Shown piece by piece: positions 34,401 to 46,054 of a DNA stretch of 64,000 bases. The DNA comes from Helicoverpa zea (Eukaryota; Arthropoda; Insecta; Lepidoptera; Noctuidae). The stretch's first letter is position 1. Every line of letters begins with the position of its first letter. The stretch covers positions 9,858,001 to 9,922,000 of the forward strand of contig NC_061461.1 of the NCBI RefSeq assembly GCF_022581195.2, in the 5' to 3' direction. Under the pieces are notes generated by a model. That model had not been told where the DNA came from. It saw only the letters and a program-made list of their open reading frames with translations, and ran no database searches. A program made the position numbers and the translations under genes.

Positions 34401-35011
34401 TAAAACCGTTCTATATTAAATAAGTTCTATTAATAAAGGTCATATTCAAGTATGTATTTCAGAACGCCTACATAAAGAATGAAACGTTTGATATTACATA
34501 TTACGACTTTATGGTCGACCCTCTATGATCCCCTCAGATTTATATTGCCTATAAACGCAAAGGACCGTTTAATTTTTGCTCTTTGATTCACAGTCAAGCA
34601 GTGATATTCATAATAATTAACTTTGAAATATAATTTGTTACTTCACAAAATTACATTAATATTTTCCCAAAAATAAAAACAAGAACACCAAAGCAATAAA
34701 AAAACTTGATGAAAAATCTTTCCTCCTGAATTTCAAAGGCGAAGTAAAACCTCGTTAAAAGTTACCTTTAAAGATTCAGGCATATACTGCACTAAGATAT
34801 CGGCCACAGCTGGGAGCTCGTCTTCTGAAACCAATCGAAAGTTTTTCCCTTCGGGCACGATTTCCATCTCTGAAACAAACGTTGCAACGGTTTTCATTTC
34901 GCTCAAGGTAATATGTGGCGGGAAAATGGAACGCTTGTATGTCAAATACTGGCTGGCAAAGGCAATTGTGCAAACAGCCAATATGTATATTGAATGCCAG
35001 TTTTTTAACAT
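28448..35011 (-). CDS. GNAT-family N-acyltransferase (FR47 / glycine N-acyltransferase-like)
   Basis: Four exons on the minus strand join in frame, 35011-34766, 34373-34257, 29187-28955 and 28841-28448, giving 329 residues. The C-terminal GNAT fold (about 205-329) has the acyl-CoA pyrophosphate loop in EFRRKGYG and the helix motif RPENEASRSLYTKLGF. Both are typical of insect FR47-like proteins related to vertebrate glycine N-acyltransferases. The N-terminal half (VSEDELPAVADILVQYMPES, VWDFHFYVAKNWPED) matches the layout of that family. The most upstream Met (35011) adds a hydrophobic stretch that could act as a signal anchor. A start at MEIVPEGKNF in the same exon would give a cytosolic protein of about 280 residues, closer to the usual size. 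Substrate unknown. Intron 2 is 5.1 kb and holds LINE and other repeats; exon 4 is markedly GC-rich. Confidence 0.85.
30619..31438 (-). pseudogene. LINE remnant: polymerase C-terminus plus 3' UTR
   Basis: A 158-codon frame (30962-31438) ends with SFTVQAVRLWNALPVTIRQA, the tail signature of many insect LINE ORF2 proteins (arthropod jockey/CR1-type). The reverse transcriptase domain proper is missing. The 3' UTR has 'ctaaaagcgatctcttacag', shared with 2690-2855, then AT microsatellite (30860-30930) and a (TATC)n tail at 30619-30637. It lies in intron 2 of the acyltransferase gene, same strand. Confidence 0.7.
32680..32870 (+). repeat. Dispersed repeat, copy 1
   Basis: Shares 'acatggagaacaaaatga', 'tagcggag', 'gtagc.cg.caaaat.tggg' and 'acctacctgcc.tatggcat' with 54955-55245 in the same order and orientation. 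No coding content or clear ends; the family is unidentified. Confidence 0.55.
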
Positions 35012-36450
35012 GAAGGTTTTAATAGTGTTTGCTTTTCCTGTCTGTACGGTTATTTATAATGGATTGTGTTAGCTTATGTAAATGTGCGCTTATTTATGGA
35101 CAATTTAATTTGCAGACTTTTACAAATATTATTTTTCGGATAAAAAGACCGGCGAGATAAAAACTTGTAATAAGCGCGGTAAATCAAAATCGATGGAACT
35201 GTTTCAGTAATTACAGTTGTCATTACGGGTCAAGGATTATCCTTTGAAACAACTTGTATCGTAAATTAATCAGCAATCATTCCAACAGTTTCTGCGAACT
35301 GTACATTGTTAACAAGCCTTCTACGGTATCGGTATTAAGGCAGTCAATTATGTTGTACTGCATGCAATCTGACTTATTAACCAAACGTTTTGTACATTAT
35401 TAATGAACCTTATTACCATGGCAATAAAGTTTATAATAGATTCACAGATTGACTCTAAAACATGGGAGTTCAAACACCTGTATATTTTTACAAACATTTA
35501 TGGTGTATTACAATGTAACCCGAAAGAGGTTGTTAACTTGCTCATGTTATCGCAATGGAAATCTGTGACCGTTTTTATATCTAACAAATAATATGGTTAG
35601 CTACCAAGGTTTTATTTCTGAACGAAATAACTACAGACACGCTATGGCGTCAACGGTCATGTTATGTGTTTTTATAATCTGATTATGGGGATAAAATACC
35701 CCAATATTAGCTAAGTGAATTACCAGAAATTACTGGTTTATATTGATAAGAAGTTCTTAAAACTGAATATTATAGATACCTAGCCCCAAATCTGTATTAA
35801 ACAGTGTTAACAATTTATTTACATAATTTAGCCTTCAAAGTAGCCATTAGGCCGACTTAAGTTTCATTTGGAATACAAACTACTAAGAATAACGATGTAG
35901 GTATACAAAACAGCTCACTACTTATTTTATTAGCCCAACTATATAACAAGGGCAAGAAAAGATATCCCATGAAAGAATAAAAGTAAATGGCCATACATTT
36001 GCTACGAACTTACTACGCGGCTACGCAGCGGCTACAACTTCGTTCCGTATACCGGACCCACATATGACAAAGTGAAACTAACTTTATTATTACTACTATA
36101 AGACTGGATTTTGTTTAACGGTACACAGAAGTCGTAGCAGTCTTGTAAACAATTTTATATGAAATTTTATGAAACTGCAACAACCACGTTTGAAAGATAA
36201 AATCTTGGACAGAAAAGCGCATTGTAAACGAAATTCATGCCAACGTACGAGTGTTATTGAAAGGGAATTACAGAATGTCAGCCAGATTTGATCTTGTTGA
36301 GTTATTTATTTTGTTTTATTTTTGTCACTTTATTGGTTTATTTTGTGTTATGCAATTTGATTGAATGTTTTAGGTATCATGTTATCTATCAATTACAGCA
36401 GCATTATTTTTTTTTACAAATAAATAAAAACCTAAGCTAAACCCTCTTAA

Positions 36451-36668
36451 GGCCTGGTTGTTCAAAGCTCGGTTACGTCAAGGTTAGGGTTAAATTCTAG
36501 TTACAGTAAAATTAACAGGGTTTAAATTTAAAAAGCTTTGTTGAAATCCAGGTAAGTTTAACGAGAGGTCAAATTTCAGATTTATCGGCGGCCAAACATT
36601 AAACTTACTTGGGTTTCAACAACGCTTTTTGATAATTTTACTGTAACTAGAATTCGAACATCCGGGAC
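36451..36668. mobile_element. Foldback MITE
   Basis: The left arm 'ttctagttacagtaaaatta' followed by 'gttgaaatccaggtaagttt' is repeated inverted in the right arm as 'aaacttacttgggtttcaac' and 'ttttactgtaactagaatt'. The outer ends are GGCCTGGTTGTTC and GAACATCCGGG, so the 218 bp can fold into one long hairpin. No clear target duplication. Confidence 0.65.
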
Positions 36669-37169
36669 TAAAATACCGCATCGAAATCAGTTCAGCCAAA
36701 CGTGATATAATGGCACACAAACATTACATACATGTATATATAAATACAAGTCAAACTAAGAACCTCCTTTTTAAAGTCGGTTAGAAATTGTTTATCCACC
36801 TCTCAAAACTATTGCATCGTTACCTCTTACATTGTCGTCAATAAAACGCATAAACGTCAAACCTCTTTCTATGAAGTAGGTTAAAATCAACACGTAACAT
36901 TATGGGGTCATATAAACTGACACAGAAACTTGCATGTTGCACGATATATACTAATATTATGGTACACGGTCCATGTACGTCAGATTTACAAAACCTTTTA
37001 CTTTGTAGGTAGCGATAAGGTAAACATTATAATATGTATTTATAAAATATATTAAGTAAAACAGTATACTTAATCGAACACAGACCAATGAGAACCAAAT
37101 AAGATGTAAAAAACTGAATGATTAAAGGTGGCGGAAAACATCTAGAGGGAACCTGAATGACTGAAATCA

Positions 37170-37262
37170 TCAACCCGCATTGAGCAAGCGTGGTGATTGA
37201 CGCTCAATCCTTCTTTGTGAGAGGAGGCGAGGTCTATGCCCAATGGGACTGATGATGATGAA
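37170..37262 (+). repeat. LINE 3' tail with GATGATGATG end
   Basis: 'gagaggaggcgaggtctatg', 'cccaatggg' and 'actgatgatgatga' match the common 3' terminus of a lepidopteran LINE. A related tail lies at 59226-59305. Confidence 0.55.
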
Positions 37263-39231
37263 TAACATCGAGAAGATGTTAAGATGTATATAAGAAACAC
37301 ATTACAAATTCCATCTTATTCTATTCAGCCGTTTTACCATCAAAATCGTGACAAACAGATATTCACATTCTCTGCAGTTTATCCAGAAAGTCATACACGA
37401 TGGATTTCGTGCCGGTCTGCAGCTTATTTGGAACGTTTTATATGCGGTTCGCTAAATGAAGTGCAATTTGCAAACGTTGAGTTTATACGCGAAACATCGT
37501 TAGTGACCTTGTTATGCGGTTTTGCATTCAGTTTATGTAAAAGCTTATGCTTAAAACTGCAGCTTAAATGTATCATGGTTTCCATATGAAAGTTAGATGA
37601 TAAAAATGATTAAAACTTGCACCAAAAGTGTTGCATCATTTTATTAAACGAGATTTTTTTTAACAAATGTTGTCCATATTTATATAAATAAAAATACTTA
37701 AACTGAAACTTCGATATCAGGTTTTTATTTCGTATTAAATAATTTAAAAAAAAATGATGTTAAAATGTTACGCAAAATATCAAAAATGCTGTTCCTTGAT
37801 AGTCTATGTCCATTTTAATAAAGTAGTTGACAGTATAAGAAGCTTCAAGATAAATCTTAAAAGATTTTCATACAATAGACAGCTCATACAGGATGTTCAG
37901 AGTTAGGAAACTTTCATGAATATACGAGTTTATTTCCTAAAAATGCTGTGATATTCCAAACGATATTGGTATTTTACGGAGGAATGATTGAAATTGGCAT
38001 ATTTCAACTATATTGGAAATCCAATAATTATTCCGAGAATCACATTTCCAAAAGCTGATTAATTAGTTTCGGTAATCAACCATAAACCAATATTCAGAAG
38101 CCAGCGAAAATCACAAACAAATCAAGTTCATCTATAAAAAAAATCTTTTGAATTTGAATATCGAATCCCCATCCCGCCAAACTTTCCACAAAAACAAAAG
38201 CGAAACGTGAGTGATTGTTACGGAATAACAAAAGCATTGATTGCGAAAAAAGCACGTGTTAATAGGGTATGAAAAACGCGAATATTGTAGCAACGTATAA
38301 CAGTCGGCATATCGATTCCTAGGATAACGAGGCCGTACTATGTTATTGTACTTTTATGGGTAATAACTGACATTTCGCCTTTAATGGGAATTTGCAGACG
38401 TTATGGATAGTCTGGGTTTATGTTGATGTTTCTTGAGTGGTATTTGGGTCAATGTGGACGGTATTCGAGCTATTAATAGCCGTCTAAAATGTAGGCCTAA
38501 AATAGTGCTGTGCTGGCTATTAATTTATGTGGTAGGTACAAAGCATAGACAACATGCTATGATGAAACAACTCATAGCAACCTTATCGAGGCTGTACTAT
38601 CGTATCATAGAGGGGCCTACATTTAATGTACCCAAAATTGATAACCTATCCATTAGTCGACCTGTTTACTACAGATAAGATTTTCATGTAATATGAACTA
38701 CATACAAGTACCTACTTAATGAAAAAATCCTATATTGAACAACATAATTACATCTATCAATAGACAACTCATTATGAACTTAGGATGTTAACCAATGTGC
38801 AACACGGAGGTTGCAGTACCTTATTTGTTTAGACCTTTTTCTTTTTATGGTTACAAAATAGTGATATGGCATAAAAAACATCTGCTTTGGCTCGTTAGTC
38901 TAACGTCTGTACAAGAATGGGACGTGGTGCATATCAATCATACTAATTAATCACTACTACTAGCATATACTATGCGTCATTAATTAATTTAGGAAATTGT
39001 TTTCTTGGAGAATTGTGAATTCTCCTCGTGGCCTGGGCTTCAAAATTCTGAATAAGTGTTGTTTTTTTTCTTGAGTTGTGATAGTTACCAACAGTGGCGT
39101 AGCGTGGGTATCTGCCGCCCGGGGCAGTTTTCGATTTTGCCACCCCTTGCCGTGTATTTTTTTTAACAAGTGTTACTGGCCGTTTGTCATTTTTAACCGA
39201 CTTCAAGAAAAGGGGAAGTATTTTTTTTTTG

Positions 39232-39785
39232 AATTGACGTTAAAAATCATCAAATGACCCTTCCCGCTGTGGGTTAGCAGCGGTGAGGGAGTGTCAGAAT
39301 CTTACTGACTAAAAACCGTCGTGTTCCGTCGAAGGCCTTTTATGTTCCAGGGGCCCGATTCTCCTAATTTTACTCAAGCAACATACGATTCACGTTCGAC
39401 TGCGATCCAATCCCGACTCGATTACAATTAAACCTATGTGGCATTCCGCTATTTTTTCTTTGAAATAAATGTTTTTATCCTTTTCTGTCATTCAATAATA
39501 AATAATTTTGTCTGCAAATGATTAACTATTGCAATATGATTGTAGAGCAAACTACCGTATAGACCAAAATCACCAAAATAGCAGACCAATCGCACACCAA
39601 TCAAATGTCAATCGAATACGATTGGTCTTTTATTAGTAGCAGAATGCCCGATACGGTTAAAACTGCTATTGCGATCATATTGCGATTCGATTTTGACATT
39701 ATTAATTTAGGAGAATCGGGCCCCAGAGCCGCGGTAACTCTTTCGAACAACCCGCAGCCCCGGCAGAAGGCGGAGGTTCTCAAGT
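39232..39785 (-). repeat. SINE copy split by a MITE
   Basis: On the minus strand the sequence from about 39775 ('gggttgttcgaaagagttac') to about 39232, minus the MITE at 39351-39723, aligns with the uninterrupted SINE at 42353-42508. The shared cores include 'ttttagtcagtaag', 'ctccctcaccgctgctaacc' and 'catttgatgattttt'. A T-run at 39220-39231 marks its poly(A) tail. Confidence 0.75.
39351..39723. mobile_element. PIF/Harbinger-like MITE
   Basis: Inverted ends GGGCCCGATTCTCCTAA and TTAGGAGAATCGGGCCC delimit 373 bp. They are flanked by CAG (39348-39350 and 39724-39726), a CWG-type 3-bp target as used by PIF/Harbinger elements. The uninterrupted SINE at 42.4 kb shows the empty site, with a single CCAG. 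No transposase frame. Confidence 0.8.
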
Positions 39786-39939
39786 AGACTTTTCTTTTAT
39801 ATCTTTGTTACTTGATTTAAAGAAGGTTTTAAAATTCTTTTATGTAAATTAGTTAGTAAAGTTTGTCTTGCCGGGGACCACCTCATCGGTTTACCTAAAT
39901 TAGCACTCTGCTCAACGCATGTCGGCAGTTGTGTAGGTA

Positions 39940-40200
39940 AGCAAATGCAAATAAAGAAAAACTTGGCTTTGTAGTTTCCAAATGCGCGAGCGAAGAGGGC
40001 GCGAAATTTTTATCGGACCTAAAACAAAAATTACGTAAAATTTAGCCCTAACGTACTTAACGTTTTGTTTGTTGACAAATGCAAAAATAAGGGCCATAAT
40101 ATAGTTTCTAAATACGCGAGCGAAGCGAGCGCGAAATTTTTATCGGACTTAAACCAAATATTACGTAAAATTTAGCCCAAACGTACTTAACTTTTTTTTT
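39940..40200. repeat. 130-bp tandem duplication
   Basis: 'gcgaaatttttatcggac', 'attacgtaaaatttagccc' and 'aacgtacttaac' occur twice, 130 bp apart (the cores start at 39980 and 40110). Each is preceded by 'gcgagcgaag', a motif familiar in moth repeats. Confidence 0.75.
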
Positions 40201-41215
40201 TGTGTAAATTTTGCCGCCCCCTAAAAGCTGCCGCCCGGGGAATTTGCCCCCCCTGCCCCTCCCACGCTACGCCACTGGTTACCAAGAAATCTTAAAAAAA
40301 AAACATTGAAAAAATACTTTCCGCAAACCTTTTCGTACTTTTAACAACGTCCAATTTCCCGTGAGCGCAAATACGCTTAAAACTAAACTCTAATTATCTC
40401 CGAACATTTTCCAATGTAACACACAGATTCATCAGGTTTGCTAACTTCGTGAAATTCCGCTCAACTTTCATATTTCCCTCGGTATTGAAGTTAATACGTA
40501 ATTAGCTGCACGTTAGCCTTTTAATATTAATTGCTGGCGGGCTACTTATCTTGTAGCCTCAGGGATGTTTTTAATGGATGTATCTAATTAGTGGGACAGT
40601 TTATGCTGTGTACCGATTACTGTGCAGGTTTTAAACGTAGGGTAAAGAGGATTTTATTAGAAGGAGAGTTTTATAAGTGAGAAACATGAGAGTCGTGTTG
40701 TAAGAAAGGGATCGATACTTGTATATTTTTGGGGACAAAGAAAGGTATTGCGTTTTTCCTTATGAAGTATAAATATCTTAAAATAAGATAAAATTATAAT
40801 ATTAATAGACTCTAATCAAAATGAATAAAGTAAAGTGACAGCCATTATTTGTTATTTTTTTAAACCGGGACCTGTTTAAGAGATTGTAGCCCGGCTTATT
40901 TTTTGGACGACGGATTTTTGATGCTCGTTATGGAAATGGAAATGCCACTGAAAAAGGAATACATAAACCTAGTTTGGTATTCTGGAATTGGGCTGGAAAT
41001 GAACAACTTCTAGGTAATATGGTGAATCTATATCACCACATTCGTTTATTCGTCTGGTATTATGTAAAGTTACTGTTTTGCTTTTAATATACATTCAGTA
41101 AAAAGCTTTTACATTTTACTCCTAAAAAAACACAAAAAAATCTCCCAAAAACAAAACATTACATGTTACACGTAAATATTTTCTGTCTAATTACGCCGTC
41201 ATTTGTAAGGGTAGC

Positions 41216-41345
41216 AATTAAATTTGCAATTTAAAGCAGGGGCTGGCTTCCCCTGCAGTTGGCAGGAAGGGTTGGTCGAATGCACCGGGCGTTTCAAGGA
41301 CAACGGTGACGTCACGAGCACGTTCCGTTCCACGTAGGGTTGGCA
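41216..41345. other. GC-rich island with a perfect CRE palindrome
   Basis: About 130 bp clearly richer in GC than its surroundings, containing TGACGTCA at about 41309. Two frames on the minus strand and one on the plus stay open, but none has a start, splice signals at both ends or a recognisable domain. It may be a regulatory element or an unplaced exon. Confidence 0.3.
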
Positions 41346-42352
41346 AACATGCTTCTGGATCGGTAAATAAAACGTGACGTTTGTTTTTATGTAGACTGTA
41401 CTAATAATGAAGAAGGCTAGTTTAGATGGAGAGAAAATTAATACTTATGTAGGTTTGTAATAACTAAATATGTTTGGGTTGTGACAGACACTAGTGATAA
41501 AGCTTAGGGATAATTGAACAGTCTTGACTTCTTTAGGTTCTACTAGGAGTAATTTTGATTGGAAGAGCGCACCTTTTTTACCCCACTTCTAAACAAAGTA
41601 ATTCAATATTTTTTATTCTGAAGTTTCAAGTAACGATGTGACTATATGATATCATACGGACTTTTAGATGATATACATACATATTTTTTCACTGAGAGAG
41701 ACAACCCTGCCCCGGGCTAGCAGGTATCTGCATACAAGCATGTCCGTATAAATTCGTTATTAATTATGTTAGTATGCAATGCGTGCCTTGTATAAAATAA
41801 AGCTATGTACTACCTCTAACGAGGACGCTCCGAGTATATAACATGGGTATATACTCGTACCTATGTATATGAACTGTTTATAAAACGCGGTTTATCTGCA
41901 TCGTGAGGCGGTACTTAAAAATGCCGCATCATAGGGGTGGTTGAGTATTTTATCTACTTATCTACATGTATCAGCAGTGTAAAATAACTTATATTAAGTA
42001 AAATATATTCTGCAATAAAGTTCCTCGTCCAAAGTAACCGCCATAGCATCCACCTCCTGTACAGATTGTTTTAGAACATGAAAGAAAATGGTCCTATTTT
42101 TACGAAAAAGTCTCGCCGATAAAATCCTGGAAAGAAAAAAGAGCCTTTGTAAAACCCCAATAACTAAGTGGAAGGAAGTGATCGACACTTTATTTTATAA
42201 GCTGCCTGACCAAGATTGCAATTCCGCAATTTATTGCAATTCCTAACGACCGAGTTGATTCTCAATCAAGTTGGTGACTCCCTGATTTTTTACTTTTTAC
42301 TGTTGTAAAGTTTCTTTGGAGAGACTAAAGTAATTTTAGATCCAATATATAG

Positions 42353-42508
42353 CTGCGGGTTGTTCGAAAGAGATACCGCGGCCCTGGTACATAAAAGGCC
42401 TATGACGGAACACGACGGTTTTTAGTCAGTAAGAGTCTGACACTCCCTCACCGCTGCTAACCCACAGCGGGAGGGGTCATTTGATGATTTTTGACGTCGG
42501 AAAAAAAA
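42353..42508 (+). mobile_element. SINE with poly(A) tail and 15-bp target duplication
   Basis: 156 bp from 'ctgcgggttgttcgaaagag' to an A-rich tail, flanked on both sides by AGATCCAATATATAG (42338-42352 and 42509-42523). A second, interrupted copy lies inverted at 39232-39785. Confidence 0.88.
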
Positions 42509-45500
42509 AGATCCAATATATAGACTTTTAAATAAATTATTATGCTTTTTGGGTATGTATGATTGTATGTGATTCTTTTATCAAAAACTTCTCAACAGAT
42601 GTGGAGGAAATTCGGCAACCAAGTGACATACATCTACTCGATTTCCAGCATACCGATCCAAGCAGTAGCTAGTATATTCGTAAAAAACTGATTGTAAGCT
42701 CGTAAAACATGTGATAGATGTTCGAAGGGAGTGTTATGTGAAGTTTTATCATACTGAAGGTTTAAAGGATTTGGAGCCTTTGATAAAACAGACCTCAAAA
42801 GCCTCTTTATGGTGTCTTTACGTAAAGTAGGAAGAATGTAAGATTGGTACAAGTTTGGATTGTCGACTGTTGAAATGAATGGTTTTTTTAAGCTGGGGTT
42901 TTGTGGAAAAGGTATATTACGGTTTAAGAGTTGGTAATGTAAGAAGAGGAACCTTTGCAATTAAGTCGTTAGTGTGTAGGTAAGATGCATAAAGAATAGT
43001 TTATAAATACAATAAAAGGAACATTAATCAGTTTTATTATCCGCGTGTCTTAATAAGATATTCAATACTTAAGTAACTACATAAATTAATTAATTACTTA
43101 TGTAAACACAAGTTTTTCATTTAGTTTTCCAGTGGAAACCACATACGTATGTAAGTATACCTACTAGCTAAAGCTGGATCGAAATAAATGGGACAATTGA
43201 ACACGTTTGCTCAAAAGGATTTTTTGTACCATTGGATTTAAAGATTAACAGTTTTATCTTCATAAGTTGGTTTAGCTTTTCAACAAAAATTGCATGAACA
43301 TTTTATGAAGCTAGCTTAACAATGTTGTATAGGTGATAAAGCCTTTATTAATAACATGTTAAAGGCTATGCGGCAGTATAAAAAGTTTAAAGAACCTCAA
43401 TATAACAATGATGCATTTTCTTCCAGTTTTAATAACGATGTTTATGCTAGGAGCTACCAAGATATGGAATACCTACTATCTATAAAACTTTAAGCAATTC
43501 AAAATGCGAACGCCGAGAGCAAGCAGCCAGAAGGCAAATTGAAATCTTTTCTAGCCAGGTAGTTTTAATACCAGCCAGTTCGAGTTTCAATTAAAGAATT
43601 AAACTAGGTGGGAGTAAGGAGGATTTATCCATCGGATTAATGTTTCCACCTCAATTGCTTCAGGCGACTTCGGTACCTACTGAGGGCTGAATTATTACTT
43701 CGCTCAGTAGCTTGAGGACATATAGGTACCTATGTCCTTTTGTTAGGTACGGAAACCCGGAACTACGGAACTTTGGGTGAACATACAAAGGAATCCGTCG
43801 TGAATTTTAAGCCTCGTGCTCTTTTGTGTCAGCGATTTTCCAGGTCAGAAAATAATTTAATAGGTTTATTATAGTTTATGCGATGTGTTTTGTTATTTTT
43901 GTGAATAAGGAGAGATTTTCCACAAGTCGAGGCATATTTCACGTTTGGTGCAAAATATTCTCCAGTATTTTCTTGCTATTACTGTAGTGGGTACCTTCTA
44001 ATGAGAATGAGCCAGTATTATGATTTGGCTTTCATTATCGACGAACGAAAAGATTCGGAAATGTACAGAATATTTTTCATGAAAAAATGGTGATATTTTT
44101 GGCAGATTACGAGTACCTCCGTCTGGCGCTCCCTGGTCAGCCAGACGCAATATCAACCTACTAGACAGGTTATACTTTTTGCCGCAGTGAACTATAGACG
44201 CTCATTTTAATATGAAAGAAAACAAGTATTTCTTATTTGTGAACCGTCTGATATTTAAATGGAACATGAATTATGTTCTATAACTAAATAAGTCAGCCAT
44301 ATATAGATGTCTTACGTAATATGTACACAATAGAATAGAATAGCGAGAGAAGAGGTAAAATGTAGGCTGAATGCTTGAGAATCAGAGATATGTCTGTCAA
44401 ACAAAGAAAATTGCGGGCTCAATTTGTAGCGTATCTTAAATGGGGGACCGTTTCGCTGGGAATTGTCTACCTTTTTGTTTTACATTTTATTATGTGTTTA
44501 TCTTAATAACCTTACCTGATAGGAACGTGAGGTAAATTATGATTCGCTTCGTTGTGAATAATAAGATTTGAGGCTTTTACACATTTTATTTAAGGACAGA
44601 GAAGTAAAAAGAAATTGGCAGTTGATTTAAACTTTTGTCTCAATTTCAGATACTTATGTAATTTAAAAGTTCAAATGAAAATGGGCGACTTTTGAAATTC
44701 TGTTATTTATCTGTACATGTACTGACTGCTTAATGCGGATAAGTTAATCATATCAGCAAAAACCATAATTAAAACAGGAGCTTTCATATTTCCCAAGAAA
44801 ACCTCTTACACCTTATACCACATTAAAACCAAGTTCCACTCCACTAAAAACTAAAACCAACATGTTTTACTCGCACGCGACAAAACAGCAGCCATATTAA
44901 GTCAGCAACGCCATTGCGTGTTCACCGCGTCGCCCTTGAATCTGTGCTGCAGTGACGATCGATGGATTACCACTATAAATCTCTTAGCAATCCTATTTAT
45001 GCTTCCATGCGTATACTAATTGAAATGTCGATGATGTAGCATTTGCGGTTTAAGGCGCGGGTGTAAAGTGACAGCATTTTTTTGCTGATACAACTTAAGT
45101 AATGCGTAAAAGTTGCTACATACATAAAGAACTTTTACATTACACATTACACATTAGGAAAAGCTTTTCAGTAATTTTCAAACGTGTTTTTAATACGTAA
45201 ATCGTGGTAGACATCGATTGAATAAAAAATGAATTAAATTATTTCCAGGTACATTTCAGTAAAAAGTTCGGTAAAAATAGTTTTTAAATAAAACAGGTAA
45301 AAGGCACTCTTGATGCTCATCCAAATAAAGCATTGTTGACGTTATCTATGTACATTCCATTTCTAAATTGGAATATTTTGTCGGTTCGTAATAAATGATT
45401 GGACATAGAAATGATTTATTGTTTGACATCAGCGCTGAATTTTAATTAGTCTCCGACAAAACGAATTTATTACTGCGGGAACATCGTTTATTTTCGGAAG

Positions 45501-45673
45501 ATTATGTGAATTATTTATTGATTTGATTTGTATTCAGCAGATAAAAATTAATGGCCTTATATATCTATACCTACTTTCAAATTGTGCCAACAGAATAAAA
45601 GAAAATCCATTATATTATTTTTAAGAGTTAAAAGTTCCGGAAATTAATAATGCCGAGAAAGTTTATTGAAGAC

Positions 45674-46054
45674 TAGGGCTGCCATCTCGAATTTTGCCAA
45701 ACCCGGACAAACATTAAAGAAGCCCGGACATTTGGCGTAAATCGCATTTTTTCCCCGAACGAGTACGATTTTTTTTTATTTTTTTTAATCAAAATAATAC
45801 TTAATTTGTAATCAATTTACTATTAAAATATGCTTAAATTCAATGAGGTGCTTCCTTACATGAAAAGTGTCCGGGTTTTCCCCGGACACTTCTTGAAACC
45901 CCGCTGAATCCGGTTAGACTGGAAGCCGACCCCAACATGATTGGGAAAAAGGCTCGGAGGATGATGATGACTTCTTGAAACCCCGCCCGGACGGCCCCCG
46001 GACGGCCTCCAAACGAGGACAAATCCGGGGAAACCCGGACGGATGGCAGCCCTA
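45674..46054. mobile_element. hAT-like MITE with TAGGG ends
   Basis: Ends TAGGGCTGCCATC and GATGGCAGCCCTA are inverted repeats, flanked by the 8-bp duplication TTGAAGAC (45666-45673 and 46055-46062). Length and end sequence fit the hAT rule. The interior has repeated 'cccggac' motifs and no transposase frame. Confidence 0.8.
45905..45969 (+). mobile_element. 65-bp SINE 3' end inserted inside the MITE
   Basis: It carries only the last part of the SINE seen at 7638-7917 ('ccggttagactggaagccga' to 'ggaggatgatgatg'). It is flanked by perfect 17-bp repeats ACTTCTTGAAACCCCGC at 45888-45904 and 45970-45986. This is a severely 5'-truncated retro-insertion. Confidence 0.88.

Larger units (their letters stand above)
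39092..40277. mobile_element. hAT-like non-autonomous element with nested insertions
   Basis: Terminal inverted repeats CAGTGGCGTAGCGTGGG and CCCACGCTACGCCACTG are flanked by the 8-bp duplication GTTACCAA (39084-39091 and 40278-40285). It contains an inverted SINE copy, a PIF/Harbinger-like MITE inside that SINE, and a 130-bp tandem duplication. It is of the same terminal-repeat family as 2483-3440. Confidence 0.85.

Noticed and set aside
42634..42960. 108-codon minus-strand open frame near the SINE
   Set aside because: Low-complexity Asn/Leu/Pro-rich translation with no family resemblance; probably chance.
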